A stretch of 64,000 bases of DNA from Hydrogenoanaerobacterium saccharovorans (GCF_016901815.1 NZ_JACSNR010000001.1:310001-374000), one strand, 5' to 3'; positions 17,759 through 26,077 are shown, numbered from the stretch's first letter. The notes: a model not told the origin generated them from the sequence alone. Made by a program: numbers and translations.

Positions 17759-17772
17759 TTAGCCTCAGCTAA
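17759..17772 (-). promoter_or_regulatory. DtxR-like box distal to feoA
   Basis: TTAGC-CTCA-GCTAA, perfect 5-bp arms, about 110 bases upstream of feoA. It is of the same type as the proximal box. Two boxes suggest iron-dependent repression. No DtxR gene is in the window. Confidence 0.55.
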
Positions 17773-17898
17773 CATTTTATCCACCCCCTATCCGGCTGTC
17801 AAGACAGGGCAGGAGGATTTTTACATATTTCGTCAGAAACACAAACCCGGCAGTCTGCGGGAACGGGATTTTGTGCAGTCGGCTGCCGGAGTGCAGAA

Positions 17899-17930
17899 AG
17901 GCGTCCTTCTTCCGGGGAAGAAAGACGCCT
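17899..17930 (-). terminator. Hairpin after the SpoIIE-type gene
   Basis: Near-perfect stem AGGCGTC...GACGCCT with an inner TTCTTCC/GGAAGAA. The T run after it is short (TTTCTG), so termination may be partial. Apart from this and the feo boxes, 17648-17995 shows nothing clear. Confidence 0.6.
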
Positions 17931-17995
17931 GATTGGATTCTGTGAAGGACTGGGTCACACGCCGCCTGAAAGGCCGCAGCCCTGCGCCGGAGGGA

Positions 17996-19165
17996 TCAAT
18001 AATAGGAAACAGTGACCTGCTTGCCCATTTTCCGGAGGATCTCCGCCAGTTCATCAATCAGTCCCATCTTGATGACAATGCTGATGGGCAGGTCAGGGTT
18101 CTGATGGGCGGGATTGATGGCCCGTCCCACAATGAACCGGATGTCGGTGGCCTCCTCAAAGAGCAGCTGGGCAATCCGGGAGGCACCGTCCTTTTTGCCG
18201 GCCCAGGCAGTGGAGAGATCCTCGTTCTCCAGGTAGCCCTTGGCGAGCTTGAGCACATGACCGATGGTGATGACCCCTTCGGTCACCAGGTCGATGCCCT
18301 GGATCTTCGCCGTGGGCGGGATCTCGGGGTCAAAGTACTCGATGGTGGGAATCAGGGGCTTATCCAGCACCCGGGCCACCAGATTCGAGGTGGTGCCGCC
18401 GCAGACAATGGTCTTGCCGCCGCCGTCGAGCAGCTCCTCCACCGCCTTCTGGTCGTCCTCGGGGTGTTCCGGCGGGCCGATCATCAGGCTCACCGTCTGC
18501 CGGGGCCGGATGCGGATGGCTGCCACAGTGGTATCGTCTCCCGGGGCATGGTCATAGAGCCGGTCGCACTCCTCGGCTATGATGGTACAGGCCATCTTCG
18601 CCGAGAGATCCGGTTCGTACCGGGCCTCCAGATAGTCGATGATGTTGTCCCGCTGCCAGCCGTAGTTGTACATCTTGCCCACGCCGGCATAGAGGGCGCC
18701 GTCACTCATGGTGAGGAAAATGTCGTTGGGCTTGACCTTCACCACGCTCTTGATGACCTTCTTGCCGTCGATGACCAGCTCCTCCTGGGGATAGTGGATG
18801 GATACGCCGCCCCGGAGCAGGATCACCGAGGGGTTATCGAACTGGAGCAGGGTCATCTCGTCCTGGTGGTTCACCTGCATGACGGTGAAGGTGGAATAGG
18901 CCACCTTGCGCACCTTGCAGATGGGCAGGGTACGGGTAACGGTGCGCACGCACTCCTCCACCGGCATGCCGCTTGCCATCATGGTGGCGATGATCTTGGA
19001 GGTCAGCGTCGAGAGGATATTCGCCTTGACGCCGCTGCCCAGACCATCTGCCAGTACCAGGGTGGTGCTGTCCTCGAACCGCACGGTTTCCACCCGGTCG
19101 CCGCAGAGTTCCTCTCCCTTTTTGATGAGGCTCACATAGCCCACTTCCGCTGTGAGGCCGTTCAT
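17996..19165 (-). CDS. SpoIIE-family PP2C-type phosphatase (hydrogenase-linked)
   Basis: A 389-residue serine phosphatase of the SpoIIE/PP2C type. Metal-binding motifs are present: LVLADGLGSGVKA near residues 37-49 and FLTMSDGALYAG in the middle, with APGDDTTVAAIRI later. It overlaps the end of the [FeFe]-hydrogenase-PAS gene by 4 bases, so the two are translationally coupled. By context it is the output of a redox or hydrogen sensor and may dephosphorylate an unknown serine-phosphorylated protein, as anti-anti-sigma factors are in sporulation. The target is not encoded nearby. Confidence 0.9.
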   Translation of the reverse strand: MNGLTAEVGYVSLIKKGEELCGDRVETVRFEDSTTLVLADGLGSGVKANILSTLTSKIIATMMASGMPVEECVRTVTRTLPICKVRKVAYSTFTVMQVNHQDEMTLLQFDNPSVILLRGGVSIHYPQEELVIDGKKVIKSVVKVKPNDIFLTMSDGALYAGVGKMYNYGWQRDNIIDYLEARYEPDLSAKMACTIIAEECDRLYDHAPGDDTTVAAIRIRPRQTVSLMIGPPEHPEDDQKAVEELLDGGGKTIVCGGTTSNLVARVLDKPLIPTIEYFDPEIPPTAKIQGIDLVTEGVITIGHVLKLAKGYLENEDLSTAWAGKKDGASRIAQLLFEEATDIRFIVGRAINPAHQNPDLPISIVIKMGLIDELAEILRKMGKQVTVSYY

Positions 19166-20850
19166 CGCTTCACCTCCCCGCCCGGTTCAATGGTATCCTT
19201 CAGCCGGGTCAGGGCAATCTTGGTCTCCGCTGTGGTCTCGCCCAGCAGCGAGGCGATCTCCTGTGCCACCCGCATCTGCTTTTCGATCACACGGTCCGCC
19301 AGCTCTGCTGTCCGGCGGCGCTCCTTGTCCAGTTCCTGTTCCCGGCGGGTCTCGTCGGTGATGTCCTTGATGATGCTGATCACCAGGTTGTATTCCGGGT
19401 CAAAGGCGATGGTCTCCTCCACATACTTGTCATACTCGGGCAGGTAGTGGCGGATGGACCCGTCCGGACGCTCACCGTCAATGGCCTGGAGATATTCCAC
19501 CGTGCCCAGAATGGCATCGATGGGCATGCCCACCATCTCCCGGGGGCTCTCCATGCCGAACAGCCGGGCTGCCGACTCGTTGGCCTGCTGGATGATCAGC
19601 TTGGTATCCATTGCCATGATGGCGTTGGGGGTGTTGTCCAGAATGGCGCCCGAGAAGCTCTCTGCCCTCGCCTTGAGGAAGGGCAGGCACATGGTCAGGT
19701 CGGCCTTGCCCTGGCAGACCGCAATGGCCTTTTCCCGGCAGGTGCTGTATCCGCAGGTGCCGCAGTTGAGCTCGTCCTCGGGACGGTACTTGCCCAGCTT
19801 GTGCAGGACCTCCTGGATGGCGGTCTCGCCGGGCTTCACCGCGCCCGAACCGATGTACTGCATCGACTTGCGCAGATCGTCTGCCGGCTGGTCGTCAAAG
19901 TCCCGGCCGCTCTTGCCGCTGTACTGTTCCACCCGGGTCTTGCAGGTGATGGGCGCGCTGTGGTACCGGTGCATGACCGGGCCACCGATGCAGCTGCCCT
20001 CGCAGGCATTCATCTCCACAAAGCAGTTCTGCATGCCGCCCCGCTCGATCTCCTCCAAAGCGTCCATGCACCGGTGCAGGCCGTCGATGGGGATATAGCT
20101 GAACCCGTCGTCCAGATCCATCGACCGGATAATGCCTCCCGCTGTGGGGAAGAACCGGCTCCGGGCCTCAGTGCCGTCGGGCTGTTCTCCGGCGGGCAGT
20201 TCGATTCCCTCCTCTGCCAGCCAGTCGATGAACTCATCAAAGGTGAGCACACAGTCCACCTGACCGTACTGCTCCGCCTCGTCCTTCTTGGAGATGCAGG
20301 GGCCGATGAATACCACGGCGCTGCCCGGTACCCGCTCCTTGATGCTCTTGGCATGGGCGAGCATGGGGGAATCCACCTTCGCCAGATAGGGCAGGGCCTG
20401 GGGATAGCGCTTCTGGATCAGCAGGTTGACGCTGTGGCAGCAGGAGGAGATGATGAGCTTGTGTTCTCCCGAGGCGATCATGCGCTCATATTCGGTCTTG
20501 ACGATCCTGGCACCCCGGGCAGTCTCCTCCACATCGGCAAAGCCCAGTTTGAGAAGCGCCTGACGCATGCCGTCCAGACCGCCCACGCCGAAGTCGGCAA
20601 TAAAGGAGGGCGCCAGGCTGACGATCACCGGACGGCCCGAGGCGATCAGAGCCCTGGCCTTATCGGTATCCCGGCGGATCTCCTTGGCGCTCTGGGGGCA
20701 GGTAACATAGCAGTGTCCGCAGTAGACACACTCCCGCTCGACAATCTGTGCCCGGTTTTCGGAAAACCGGATGGATTTCAGCGCGCATTCCCGGATGCAT
20801 TTATAACAGCTTTTACAATCCTCTTTTTTGAGGAGCAGCAGTTCACTCAT
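19162..20850 (-). CDS. Sensory [FeFe]-hydrogenase with PAS domain
   Basis: A 562-residue protein. It has two N-terminal 4Fe-4S motifs (CKSCYKCIREC and CVYCGHCYVTC). An [FeFe]-hydrogenase H-cluster domain follows, with all expected cysteines (SSCCHS, GPCISKKDEA, ACEGSC). Next is a four-cysteine Fe-S segment (CGTCGYSTC, with CQGK and MCLP following) and then a PAS domain from about residue 390. The C-terminal ~50 residues are helical and basic. The L1 loop is SCCHS, not the TSCCPxW of catalytic enzymes. This matches the putatively sensory, phosphatase-linked group C hydrogenases. It overlaps both neighbours. Confidence 0.9.
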   Translation of the reverse strand: MSELLLLKKEDCKSCYKCIRECALKSIRFSENRAQIVERECVYCGHCYVTCPQSAKEIRRDTDKARALIASGRPVIVSLAPSFIADFGVGGLDGMRQALLKLGFADVEETARGARIVKTEYERMIASGEHKLIISSCCHSVNLLIQKRYPQALPYLAKVDSPMLAHAKSIKERVPGSAVVFIGPCISKKDEAEQYGQVDCVLTFDEFIDWLAEEGIELPAGEQPDGTEARSRFFPTAGGIIRSMDLDDGFSYIPIDGLHRCMDALEEIERGGMQNCFVEMNACEGSCIGGPVMHRYHSAPITCKTRVEQYSGKSGRDFDDQPADDLRKSMQYIGSGAVKPGETAIQEVLHKLGKYRPEDELNCGTCGYSTCREKAIAVCQGKADLTMCLPFLKARAESFSGAILDNTPNAIMAMDTKLIIQQANESAARLFGMESPREMVGMPIDAILGTVEYLQAIDGERPDGSIRHYLPEYDKYVEETIAFDPEYNLVISIIKDITDETRREQELDKERRRTAELADRVIEKQMRVAQEIASLLGETTAETKIALTRLKDTIEPGGEVKR

Positions 20851-21094
20851 CTCTCAGCTCTCCCAGTATCTCGGTTTCAAATTTTTCATCGAAGTTTTCC
20901 GCGTTCACGCCGGTGACCGTCTTTTCCCCGACCCGGACACAGACGCCATCGGTGCAGTTTCCCATACAGAACGATCCCCGGATGTTCACCCGGTCCTCCA
21001 GATGCTCCCGGCGGATGCGTTCCTCCATCTTTTCGATCACCGACCGGGACCCTTTGAGATGGCAGGAACTGCCGATGCAGATGTAAATATCCAT
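20843..21094 (-). CDS. Thioredoxin-like 2Fe-2S ferredoxin
   Basis: An 83-residue protein of the thioredoxin-like 2Fe-2S family (NuoE/HydC C-terminal-like). Cysteines occur in CIGSSCHLKGS and in FCMGNCTDGVCV. It likely passes electrons to or from the hydrogenase-like protein, whose gene it overlaps by 8 bases. It is the first gene of the three-gene operon. Confidence 0.88.
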   Translation of the reverse strand: MDIYICIGSSCHLKGSRSVIEKMEERIRREHLEDRVNIRGSFCMGNCTDGVCVRVGEKTVTGVNAENFDEKFETEILGELRDE

Positions 21095-21171
21095 GGTTCT
21101 ATCCCTCCGCCTGAATCGTTACAGAATTAACAAGGTTAGTATACCGCAAAAACCACCCGGACGCAAGCGGT

Positions 21172-21888
21172 TCACTCCCCGCTGATCCAGACGAACCGGG
21201 GCCGGGTCTGTCCGTCCCGGGTGACTGTTTCCAGCCACATGGAGGCCGGACGCACCCAGTATCCCCGCTCGCCGTAGAGCGCCTGATAGACCACATATTC
21301 CTCGCCGGTTTCACTGTGCCGGGCCAGGCCCAGCACCTGGTATTCGCCGCCCTTGAAGTGCCGCCAGCGTCCCGGATGGATCACCTCGGCGGCAGTGAGT
21401 GCCCGGCGGAAGATGCCCACCCCAGCCGGACAGCCGGGGTATTCCTCAGTGCCGGAGAGCACAAAGCCCAGGCTCTCCTGCACCCGGACCGAAGGGATAT
21501 TGTCCAGGCTCACATAGTTGACCATCTCCCGGGCGCCCAGCAGATCCGCCGCCATGGAAAAGGAGCGGGTCAGCAGTTCCCGGGCATAGCCCCGGTTCCA
21601 GTAGGGGCGCCCCAGATAGAGGGTCTGCTCACAGGCTGTCGGCCCGTACCGCCGCAGCACCAGCACGCCGGCAAAGGCGCCGCTCTCCCCCTCCAGCACC
21701 GCAAAGGGCAGCCGGTCGGGGTCGTCCAGATAGCCCTGCACCAGCCGGGCCGCCTCCTCCCGGGTGCGCTGCACCCCGCAGTAGAGCTGTCCGCCGATGG
21801 CCTCGTCCGACACCAGCTCCCAGACCGCGTCGGTATCCTCCATGCCCAGCGGACGCAGCCGCAGGCGTTCGGTTGTATACTGCATCAC
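21172..21888 (-). CDS. GNAT acetyltransferase fused to DUF1653
   Basis: A 238-residue two-domain protein. Residues 1-165 are a RimJ-type GNAT N-acetyltransferase (TERLRLRPLGMEDTDAVWELV, then GRPYWNRGYARELL for acetyl-CoA binding). Residues ~170-230 match DUF1653 closely (HPGRWRHFKGGEYQVLGLA, then VVYQALYGERGYWVRP). DUF1653 is normally a free-standing protein of about 70 residues. The start overlaps the exonuclease III stop by 4 bases (ATGA), so they are coupled. The substrate is unknown. Confidence 0.88.
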   Translation of the reverse strand: MMQYTTERLRLRPLGMEDTDAVWELVSDEAIGGQLYCGVQRTREEAARLVQGYLDDPDRLPFAVLEGESGAFAGVLVLRRYGPTACEQTLYLGRPYWNRGYARELLTRSFSMAADLLGAREMVNYVSLDNIPSVRVQESLGFVLSGTEEYPGCPAGVGIFRRALTAAEVIHPGRWRHFKGGEYQVLGLARHSETGEEYVVYQALYGERGYWVRPASMWLETVTRDGQTRPRFVWISGE

Positions 21889-22640
21889 AGGTCGATCTCC
21901 AGTCCCACCGGGCAGTGGTCACTGCCAAATACATCGGTGTAGATTTTTGCCCCGGTGATCTTTTCCCCGGCGTCCTCGGACACCAGGAAGTAGTCGATGC
22001 GCCACCCGGCATTCTTTTCCCGGGCCTTGAACCGGTAGCTCCACCAACTGTAAATCCCCTCGGCATCGGGATAGAGCTTGCGGAAACTGTCCACAAAGCC
22101 GCTGTCCAGCAGCTCGGTCATCTTCTGGCGCTCCTCCGGGGTGAAGCCGGCATTCTTGGTATTGGTCTTGGGGTTCTTCAGGTCGATCTCCTTGTGCGCT
22201 ACATTGAGGTCGCCGCAGACGATCACCGGTTTCTGGGCCTTGAGCTGTCCGAGATAGTCCCGGAACACATCTTCCCACTGGCAGCGGTAGTCCAGTCGGG
22301 CCAGTTCCGCCTGGGAGTTGGGGGTGTAGACAGTCACCAGCCAGAACTCCGGATACTCCAGGGTGATGACCCGGCCCTCCTTGTCATGCTCCTCGATGCC
22401 CAGGCCGTACCGCACCGAAACCGGCTCCCGCTTGGCAAAGACAGCGGTGCCCGAATAGCCCTTGCGCTCGGCACTGTTCCAGTACTGATGATAGCCGGGG
22501 GTATCCACTTCGGCCTGACCGGGCTGCATCTTGGTTTCCTGGATGCAGAAAAAGTCCGCGTCCTCCTGCCGGAAGAAGTCCAGAAATCCCTTGTCCAGAC
22601 AGGCCCGGATGCCATTGACATTCCATGAGATCAGCTTCAT
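21885..22640 (-). CDS. exoA: Exodeoxyribonuclease III
   Basis: A 251-residue AP endonuclease/3' exonuclease of base-excision repair. Motifs: MKLISWNVNGIRA start, CIQETKMQ metal glutamate, VCGDLNVAHKEIDL and the C-terminal WRIDYFLVS...SDHCPVGLEI catalytic Asp-His. I start at the ATG at 22640, where homology begins; an in-frame start 177 bases upstream would add an unrelated leader. Its stop overlaps the start of the GNAT-DUF1653 gene. Confidence 0.96.
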   Translation of the reverse strand: MKLISWNVNGIRACLDKGFLDFFRQEDADFFCIQETKMQPGQAEVDTPGYHQYWNSAERKGYSGTAVFAKREPVSVRYGLGIEEHDKEGRVITLEYPEFWLVTVYTPNSQAELARLDYRCQWEDVFRDYLGQLKAQKPVIVCGDLNVAHKEIDLKNPKTNTKNAGFTPEERQKMTELLDSGFVDSFRKLYPDAEGIYSWWSYRFKAREKNAGWRIDYFLVSEDAGEKITGAKIYTDVFGSDHCPVGLEIDL

Positions 22641-22810
22641 ATCCTTCACGCTCCTGTTCCGGGGAAAATTCCCCTGGAGATTGTAATAGTCCGCGCCGGG
22701 CAGTCCCGGCGGCATTCTGCCCTCATTATACACTATTGCCAACCGACTTGAACAGGGGGCAGAATGGTTCTTTTTTCCCCGGAATACAGCGGTTCTTTTC
22801 GTCAAAACAA

Positions 22811-22839
22811 GTGACAAAACCGGAAAACCATGCTAATAT
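22811..22839 (+). promoter_or_regulatory. Promoter of the 22882 gene
   Basis: GTGACA (22811-22816), 17-base spacer, TAATAT (22834-22839). Confidence 0.5.
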
Positions 22840-22881
22840 AATGAGTATTACGAAACTTTTTTGCCTTTTGGAGGAATCATC

Positions 22882-23352
22882 ATGCAGAAATTTCTGACCG
22901 GTGCGCTGGCTGCTGTTTCCACCGCCGCACTGTCCGTATCCACCGCTCTTGCTAGTCCGGCCGCCACCCTGCTGCGCACGGAATATGAGCGTCAGCAGCA
23001 GGCTCTGCCGCTGTTTGAGCGGGACCATCTCATTGCAGAACCCGGCCTTCTGGTCATTGCCATTCTTCTGGCGATCTATCTGGTCTGGAAGCTGCGCCGG
23101 GATATGCGCAAGCGGGACGAGGCAGACCGTCAGTACCGGGAGATGATCGCGGAAGCTGAACGGCTCCAGGCAGAGGAAGATGAGGCCAAAGCTGCTGCCG
23201 AAGCCAATGCTGCCCTGGAAGCTGCCGCAGAGGCCGCAGCTGAGGAAACTTCCCCGGTGGTTGCCGCTGAAACCGTGGAGCTGGCGGAGGAAACCGAAGC
23301 CGAACTGGAAGCAGCCCAGCCTGAGGAAGATCCGGAAAAGACCGATCGCTGA
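22882..23352 (+). CDS. Hypothetical membrane protein with acidic Ala/Glu-rich tail
   Basis: A 156-residue protein I do not recognise. A signal-peptide-like start (LTGALAAVSTAALSVSTALA) is followed by a short outside segment, one membrane helix (LLVIAILLAIYLVWKL, ~residues 55-70), a basic stop-transfer segment (RRDMRKRDEADRQ), then ~80 residues rich in Ala and Glu that are probably helical. GGAGG lies 7 bases before the ATG. It stands alone between exoA (divergent) and an Rrf2 gene (convergent). Confidence 0.75.
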   Translation: MQKFLTGALAAVSTAALSVSTALASPAATLLRTEYERQQQALPLFERDHLIAEPGLLVIAILLAIYLVWKLRRDMRKRDEADRQYREMIAEAERLQAEEDEAKAAAEANAALEAAAEAAAEETSPVVAAETVELAEETEAELEAAQPEEDPEKTDR

Positions 23353-23363
23353 CCCTGCACACA

Positions 23364-23400
23364 AAAAAGAGCCCTTCCCGATGGGAGGGCTCTTTTCTTT
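23364..23400. terminator. Bidirectional terminator
   Basis: AAAAGAGCCCTTCCC and GGGAGGGCTCTTTT around GAT. It has A runs on one side and TTTTCTTTT on the other, and separates two convergent genes. Confidence 0.9.
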
Positions 23401-23429
23401 TGGGCTGCGATCCGGCTGTGATGAAGAGC

Positions 23430-23879
23430 TTACAGCGCGGGAGGAAAACTCCCGCCTGCCTGTCCCTTCCAGCGGTCCAGCAGATCCTGCAGGGTAATCT
23501 CCTGCATCTTTTTCTGCATGGCGGTGAAGATCTCATCATAGGGCTCCTGGAGCACCGAGCGAATCCGGCTCCCCACCGGACACTGGGGGGAGGGATTGGG
23601 GTGCATACCCAGGAGCTCATGTTTTTCGTCCGATTCCAGGGCTGCATACACATCCCACACCGTGATCTCCTCCGGGCTGCGGAGCAGGACTGCGCCGCCG
23701 GTTCCCCGGGCCACCGACAGAATCCCTGCCTTCTGCAGGGCGCCGAACAGATTGCGGATCACCACTGGATTGCTGCCGGTGCTGGCTGCCAGTCCGGTGC
23801 TGGTCATCCGCCGCCCGTCAAATACCGCAATGCAGATCAGACAGTGCAGCGCAATGGAACATTTGGTACTGATGCGCAT
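23430..23879 (-). CDS. Rrf2-family regulator divergent from the flavodoxin gene
   Basis: A 149-residue Rrf2-type winged-helix protein (MRISTKCSIALHCLICIAVF, HTH, then ARGTGGAVLLRSPEEITVWDV). It has only one cysteine in the sensor region (SPQCPVG), so the three-cysteine Fe-S site of IscR/NsrR is not present; it is closer to the YwnA type. It is transcribed away from the EFR1-type gene, and the 154 bases between them hold two 23-base palindromes that are probable operators. AGAGGTG precedes the ATG. Confidence 0.9.
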   Translation of the reverse strand: MRISTKCSIALHCLICIAVFDGRRMTSTGLAASTGSNPVVIRNLFGALQKAGILSVARGTGGAVLLRSPEEITVWDVYAALESDEKHELLGMHPNPSPQCPVGSRIRSVLQEPYDEIFTAMQKKMQEITLQDLLDRWKGQAGGSFPPAL

Positions 23880-23935
23880 GGTGTTTCACCTCTGATTACA
23901 AGATACCATCTTATCGGAAATTTGTAAACTGTTTT

Positions 23936-23958
23936 GATGTAACCATTGACTTTACATT
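23936..23958. promoter_or_regulatory. Operator 1 (GATGTAA-N9-TTACATT)
   Basis: A 23-base near-palindrome covering the -35 box of the EFR1-type promoter. It is one of two matching sites with identical 9-base spacing, 49 bases apart. Confidence 0.75.
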
Positions 23959-23974
23959 CAGCCTGTGCTATACT
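23946..23974 (+). promoter_or_regulatory. Promoter of the EFR1-type gene
   Basis: TTGACT (23946-23951), 17-base spacer, TATACT (23969-23974). The -35 lies inside operator 1. Confidence 0.8.
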
Positions 23975-23984
23975 TCAGCCATAA

Positions 23985-24007
23985 GATGTAATAAATAAAT
24001 TTACATC
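23985..24007. promoter_or_regulatory. Operator 2 (GATGTAA-N9-TTACATC)
   Basis: A perfect palindrome with 7-bp arms, just downstream of the expected transcription start. Its size and GATGT/ACATC ends recall the 23-base sites of NsrR-type Rrf2 proteins. Confidence 0.8.
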
Positions 24008-24033
24008 AATTCATCTTGCAGGAGGAATCAATC

Positions 24034-24792
24034 ATGCTCAACAAACTCACTGTGCTCTGCTTCAGCCCCACCGGCGGTACTGCCAAGGCTGCCGGCTTCA
24101 CTGCCTCGGCTCTGGCTGAATCGGTGGAAACTGTCGATCTGCTCCGTCCGGTTACTCCCCGCGTCTTCACCGCGGAGGATACTGTCCTCATTGCCATGCC
24201 GGTATTCGGCGGACGGATTCCCGCCTATGCACTGGAGCAGCTCCGGGCCTTCCAGGGCGGCAATGCCAGGGCAGTAACCCTGGCTGTATTCGGCAACCGG
24301 GACTTTGACGACGCACTGCTCGAGCTCAACGACGCCGCTGCCGCCGCTGGCTTCAAGGTGATCGCTTCGGCTGCTCCCATCGCCGAGCACTCGATGGTGC
24401 GCTCCATCGGCGCCGGCCGTCCCGATGCCCAGGACCAGAAGGAACTGGCTGCCTTTGCCGGTCAGGTGCTGGCAAAGCTGGAAAAGGGCGATGATTCCAC
24501 CCCCGAAGTTCCGGGCAACCGTCCCTACAAGGAGTCCGAAAACAAGCCCTGGGCGCCGGTGGTATCCGAGGCCTGCATCAAGTGCGGACGCTGCGCCGCC
24601 GAATGCCCGGTTGGCGCAATCCCGGCAGACGCTCCCAACACCACCGATGCCAACCGCTGCATCCACTGCATGCGCTGCACCGTAGTCTGCCCGGAGAATG
24701 CCCGCTCCCTGGCTGCTCCCATGACCCAGATGCTCACCGGCTTCCTGGGCAAGGTTGCAGGCGGACGGCATGACAACTGCTTCTTCCTGTAA
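24034..24792 (+). CDS. EFR1-type flavodoxin/ferredoxin fusion
   Basis: A 252-residue protein. The N-terminal flavodoxin fold has the FMN phosphate loop FSPTGGTAKAA. The C-terminal ferredoxin has two 4Fe-4S motifs (CIKCGRCAAECPVG and CIHCMRCTVVCPENA, residues ~185-230). It probably carries electrons in anaerobic metabolism. The two upstream palindromes and the divergent Rrf2 gene suggest Rrf2 repression. GGAGG lies 7 bases before the ATG; a start 18 bases upstream was rejected. Its partner enzyme is not known. Confidence 0.9.
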   Translation: MLNKLTVLCFSPTGGTAKAAGFTASALAESVETVDLLRPVTPRVFTAEDTVLIAMPVFGGRIPAYALEQLRAFQGGNARAVTLAVFGNRDFDDALLELNDAAAAAGFKVIASAAPIAEHSMVRSIGAGRPDAQDQKELAAFAGQVLAKLEKGDDSTPEVPGNRPYKESENKPWAPVVSEACIKCGRCAAECPVGAIPADAPNTTDANRCIHCMRCTVVCPENARSLAAPMTQMLTGFLGKVAGGRHDNCFFL

Positions 24793-24801
24793 GACGGCAA
24801 T

Positions 24802-24834
24802 AAAAAAAGACACCCGGTCGGGTGTCTTTTTTTA
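24802..24834. terminator. Bidirectional terminator
   Basis: GACACCC (24809-24815) pairs with GGGTGTC (24820-24826), with seven A before and seven T after. Confidence 0.92.
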
Positions 24835-24838
24835 TTGC

Positions 24839-25741
24839 TTATTCGGCGGTGCGGCGGCGCAGCAGCGCGGCGGGATTCACTTCCATCACCAGCAGGGAGA
24901 GGAAGATGATAGCTCCGCCCACCACCAGATTGACGGTAAGCGGCTCATATCCCAGCAGCACCGAGAAGATGCTGCCCAGCAGTCCCTCGCAGCCGAGGAT
25001 CACAGCCGCCCGGGCCGGAGAGGTATGCTTCTGGGCATAGGTCTGGGCAAAGAAGGCAAAGGCGGTGCTGAGCAGTCCCATATAGAGGATGGGCATCCAG
25101 CCGGCAGCGAAATCCGCCTCGGCGATCTGGGGCAGTTCAAAGGCGAGGGTATAGAGCCCGCCCAGACAGCCAGCGGTGAGCATCTGCAGGAAGGTGAGCT
25201 TTTTCACCTCGATGCGTCCGGCAACCCAGCCCAGGTAGGAGATGTGCAGCGAGAATGCCACGGCACAGCACAGCACCAGCAGGTCACCGAAGCCCAGCTG
25301 CAGTCCTTCGCCCGGGGAGAGGGTGAGCACCAGGGCGCCCACCAGGCATCCCAGGGCCACCAGCAGCATTTTGCGGGTGGGACGCTGATGGAAGAAGCCC
25401 CAGCTCAGAAACGGCACAATAATGACATTGAGCGATGTGAGGAAGGCCGAATTGGAAGGGGTGGTCATACTCTGCCCCATGACCTGCAGCAGGAACGCCA
25501 TGCCCAGGATCAGCCCGGCTACACAGCCCAGCAGGGCATCCCGCGGGGTGATGGTACGCGCTTCCCGCCGGAAGATGATCCCCATAACCGCTGCCGCAAT
25601 GAGGAAGCGCAGCGCTACGATCAGCCCGGAGCTGAGCTGGGCATCAATGGCCATCTGGGTCACGGGGAAACCCAGTCCCCAGATCAGTGCCACTGCGGCA
25701 AGCATCAGATCCGAAATAAACGCAACCTTGTTTTTCTCCAT
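24839..25741 (-). CDS. DMT-superfamily (EamA) transporter
   Basis: A 300-residue membrane protein with ten predicted helices in two EamA repeats (VALIWGLGFPVTQMAI near the start; ALSTAFAFFAQTYAQ in the second). EamA proteins export metabolites such as amino acids; the substrate is not predictable. The ATG at 25741 follows GGAGG by 6 bases; an in-frame start 33 bases upstream was rejected. It stands alone. Confidence 0.9.
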   Translation of the reverse strand: MEKNKVAFISDLMLAAVALIWGLGFPVTQMAIDAQLSSGLIVALRFLIAAAVMGIIFRREARTITPRDALLGCVAGLILGMAFLLQVMGQSMTTPSNSAFLTSLNVIIVPFLSWGFFHQRPTRKMLLVALGCLVGALVLTLSPGEGLQLGFGDLLVLCCAVAFSLHISYLGWVAGRIEVKKLTFLQMLTAGCLGGLYTLAFELPQIAEADFAAGWMPILYMGLLSTAFAFFAQTYAQKHTSPARAAVILGCEGLLGSIFSVLLGYEPLTVNLVVGGAIIFLSLLVMEVNPAALLRRRTAE

Positions 25742-25774
25742 AAACGACCTCCGTAATTTCAGAAATTGATCCAT

Positions 25775-26048
25775 TCCGGCTCAAAAAAACCGCCCTGTGT
25801 TTTCGCACGGACGGCTGGGAGCCAGTCTTTGGATGGGGAATTTTCCCCTGCAATTCTATTTTATCAAAGGGATTTTGGTTCCACAACCCCCTGTTCCACC
25901 ACAACAACCTGTATACTGTCACGATGGCAGTCCCCATTTCTTGTGGTTTTTCTACCTATCGTTGCCGCCAAAATCCCCGGCCCCAATAGATAGGGGCTGT
26001 CCCCTTTCATTATAATATCAGTTTATATCAAATATCAAATATATATAT
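25775..26048. other. Intergenic region before the CofE-like gene
   Basis: No gene seen. The left part has loose inverted repeats (for example CCGCCCTGTG...CACGGACGG); the right part turns sharply AT-rich (ATATCAAATATCAAATATATATATTTT) leading into the promoter. Confidence 0.5.
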
Positions 26049-26077
26049 TTTACTTATGCTATTCCGTTGGGTATAAT
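26049..26077 (+). promoter_or_regulatory. Promoter of the CofE-like gene
   Basis: TTTACT (26049-26054), 17-base spacer, TATAAT (26072-26077). The AT-rich stretch directly upstream could be an UP element. Confidence 0.7.
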
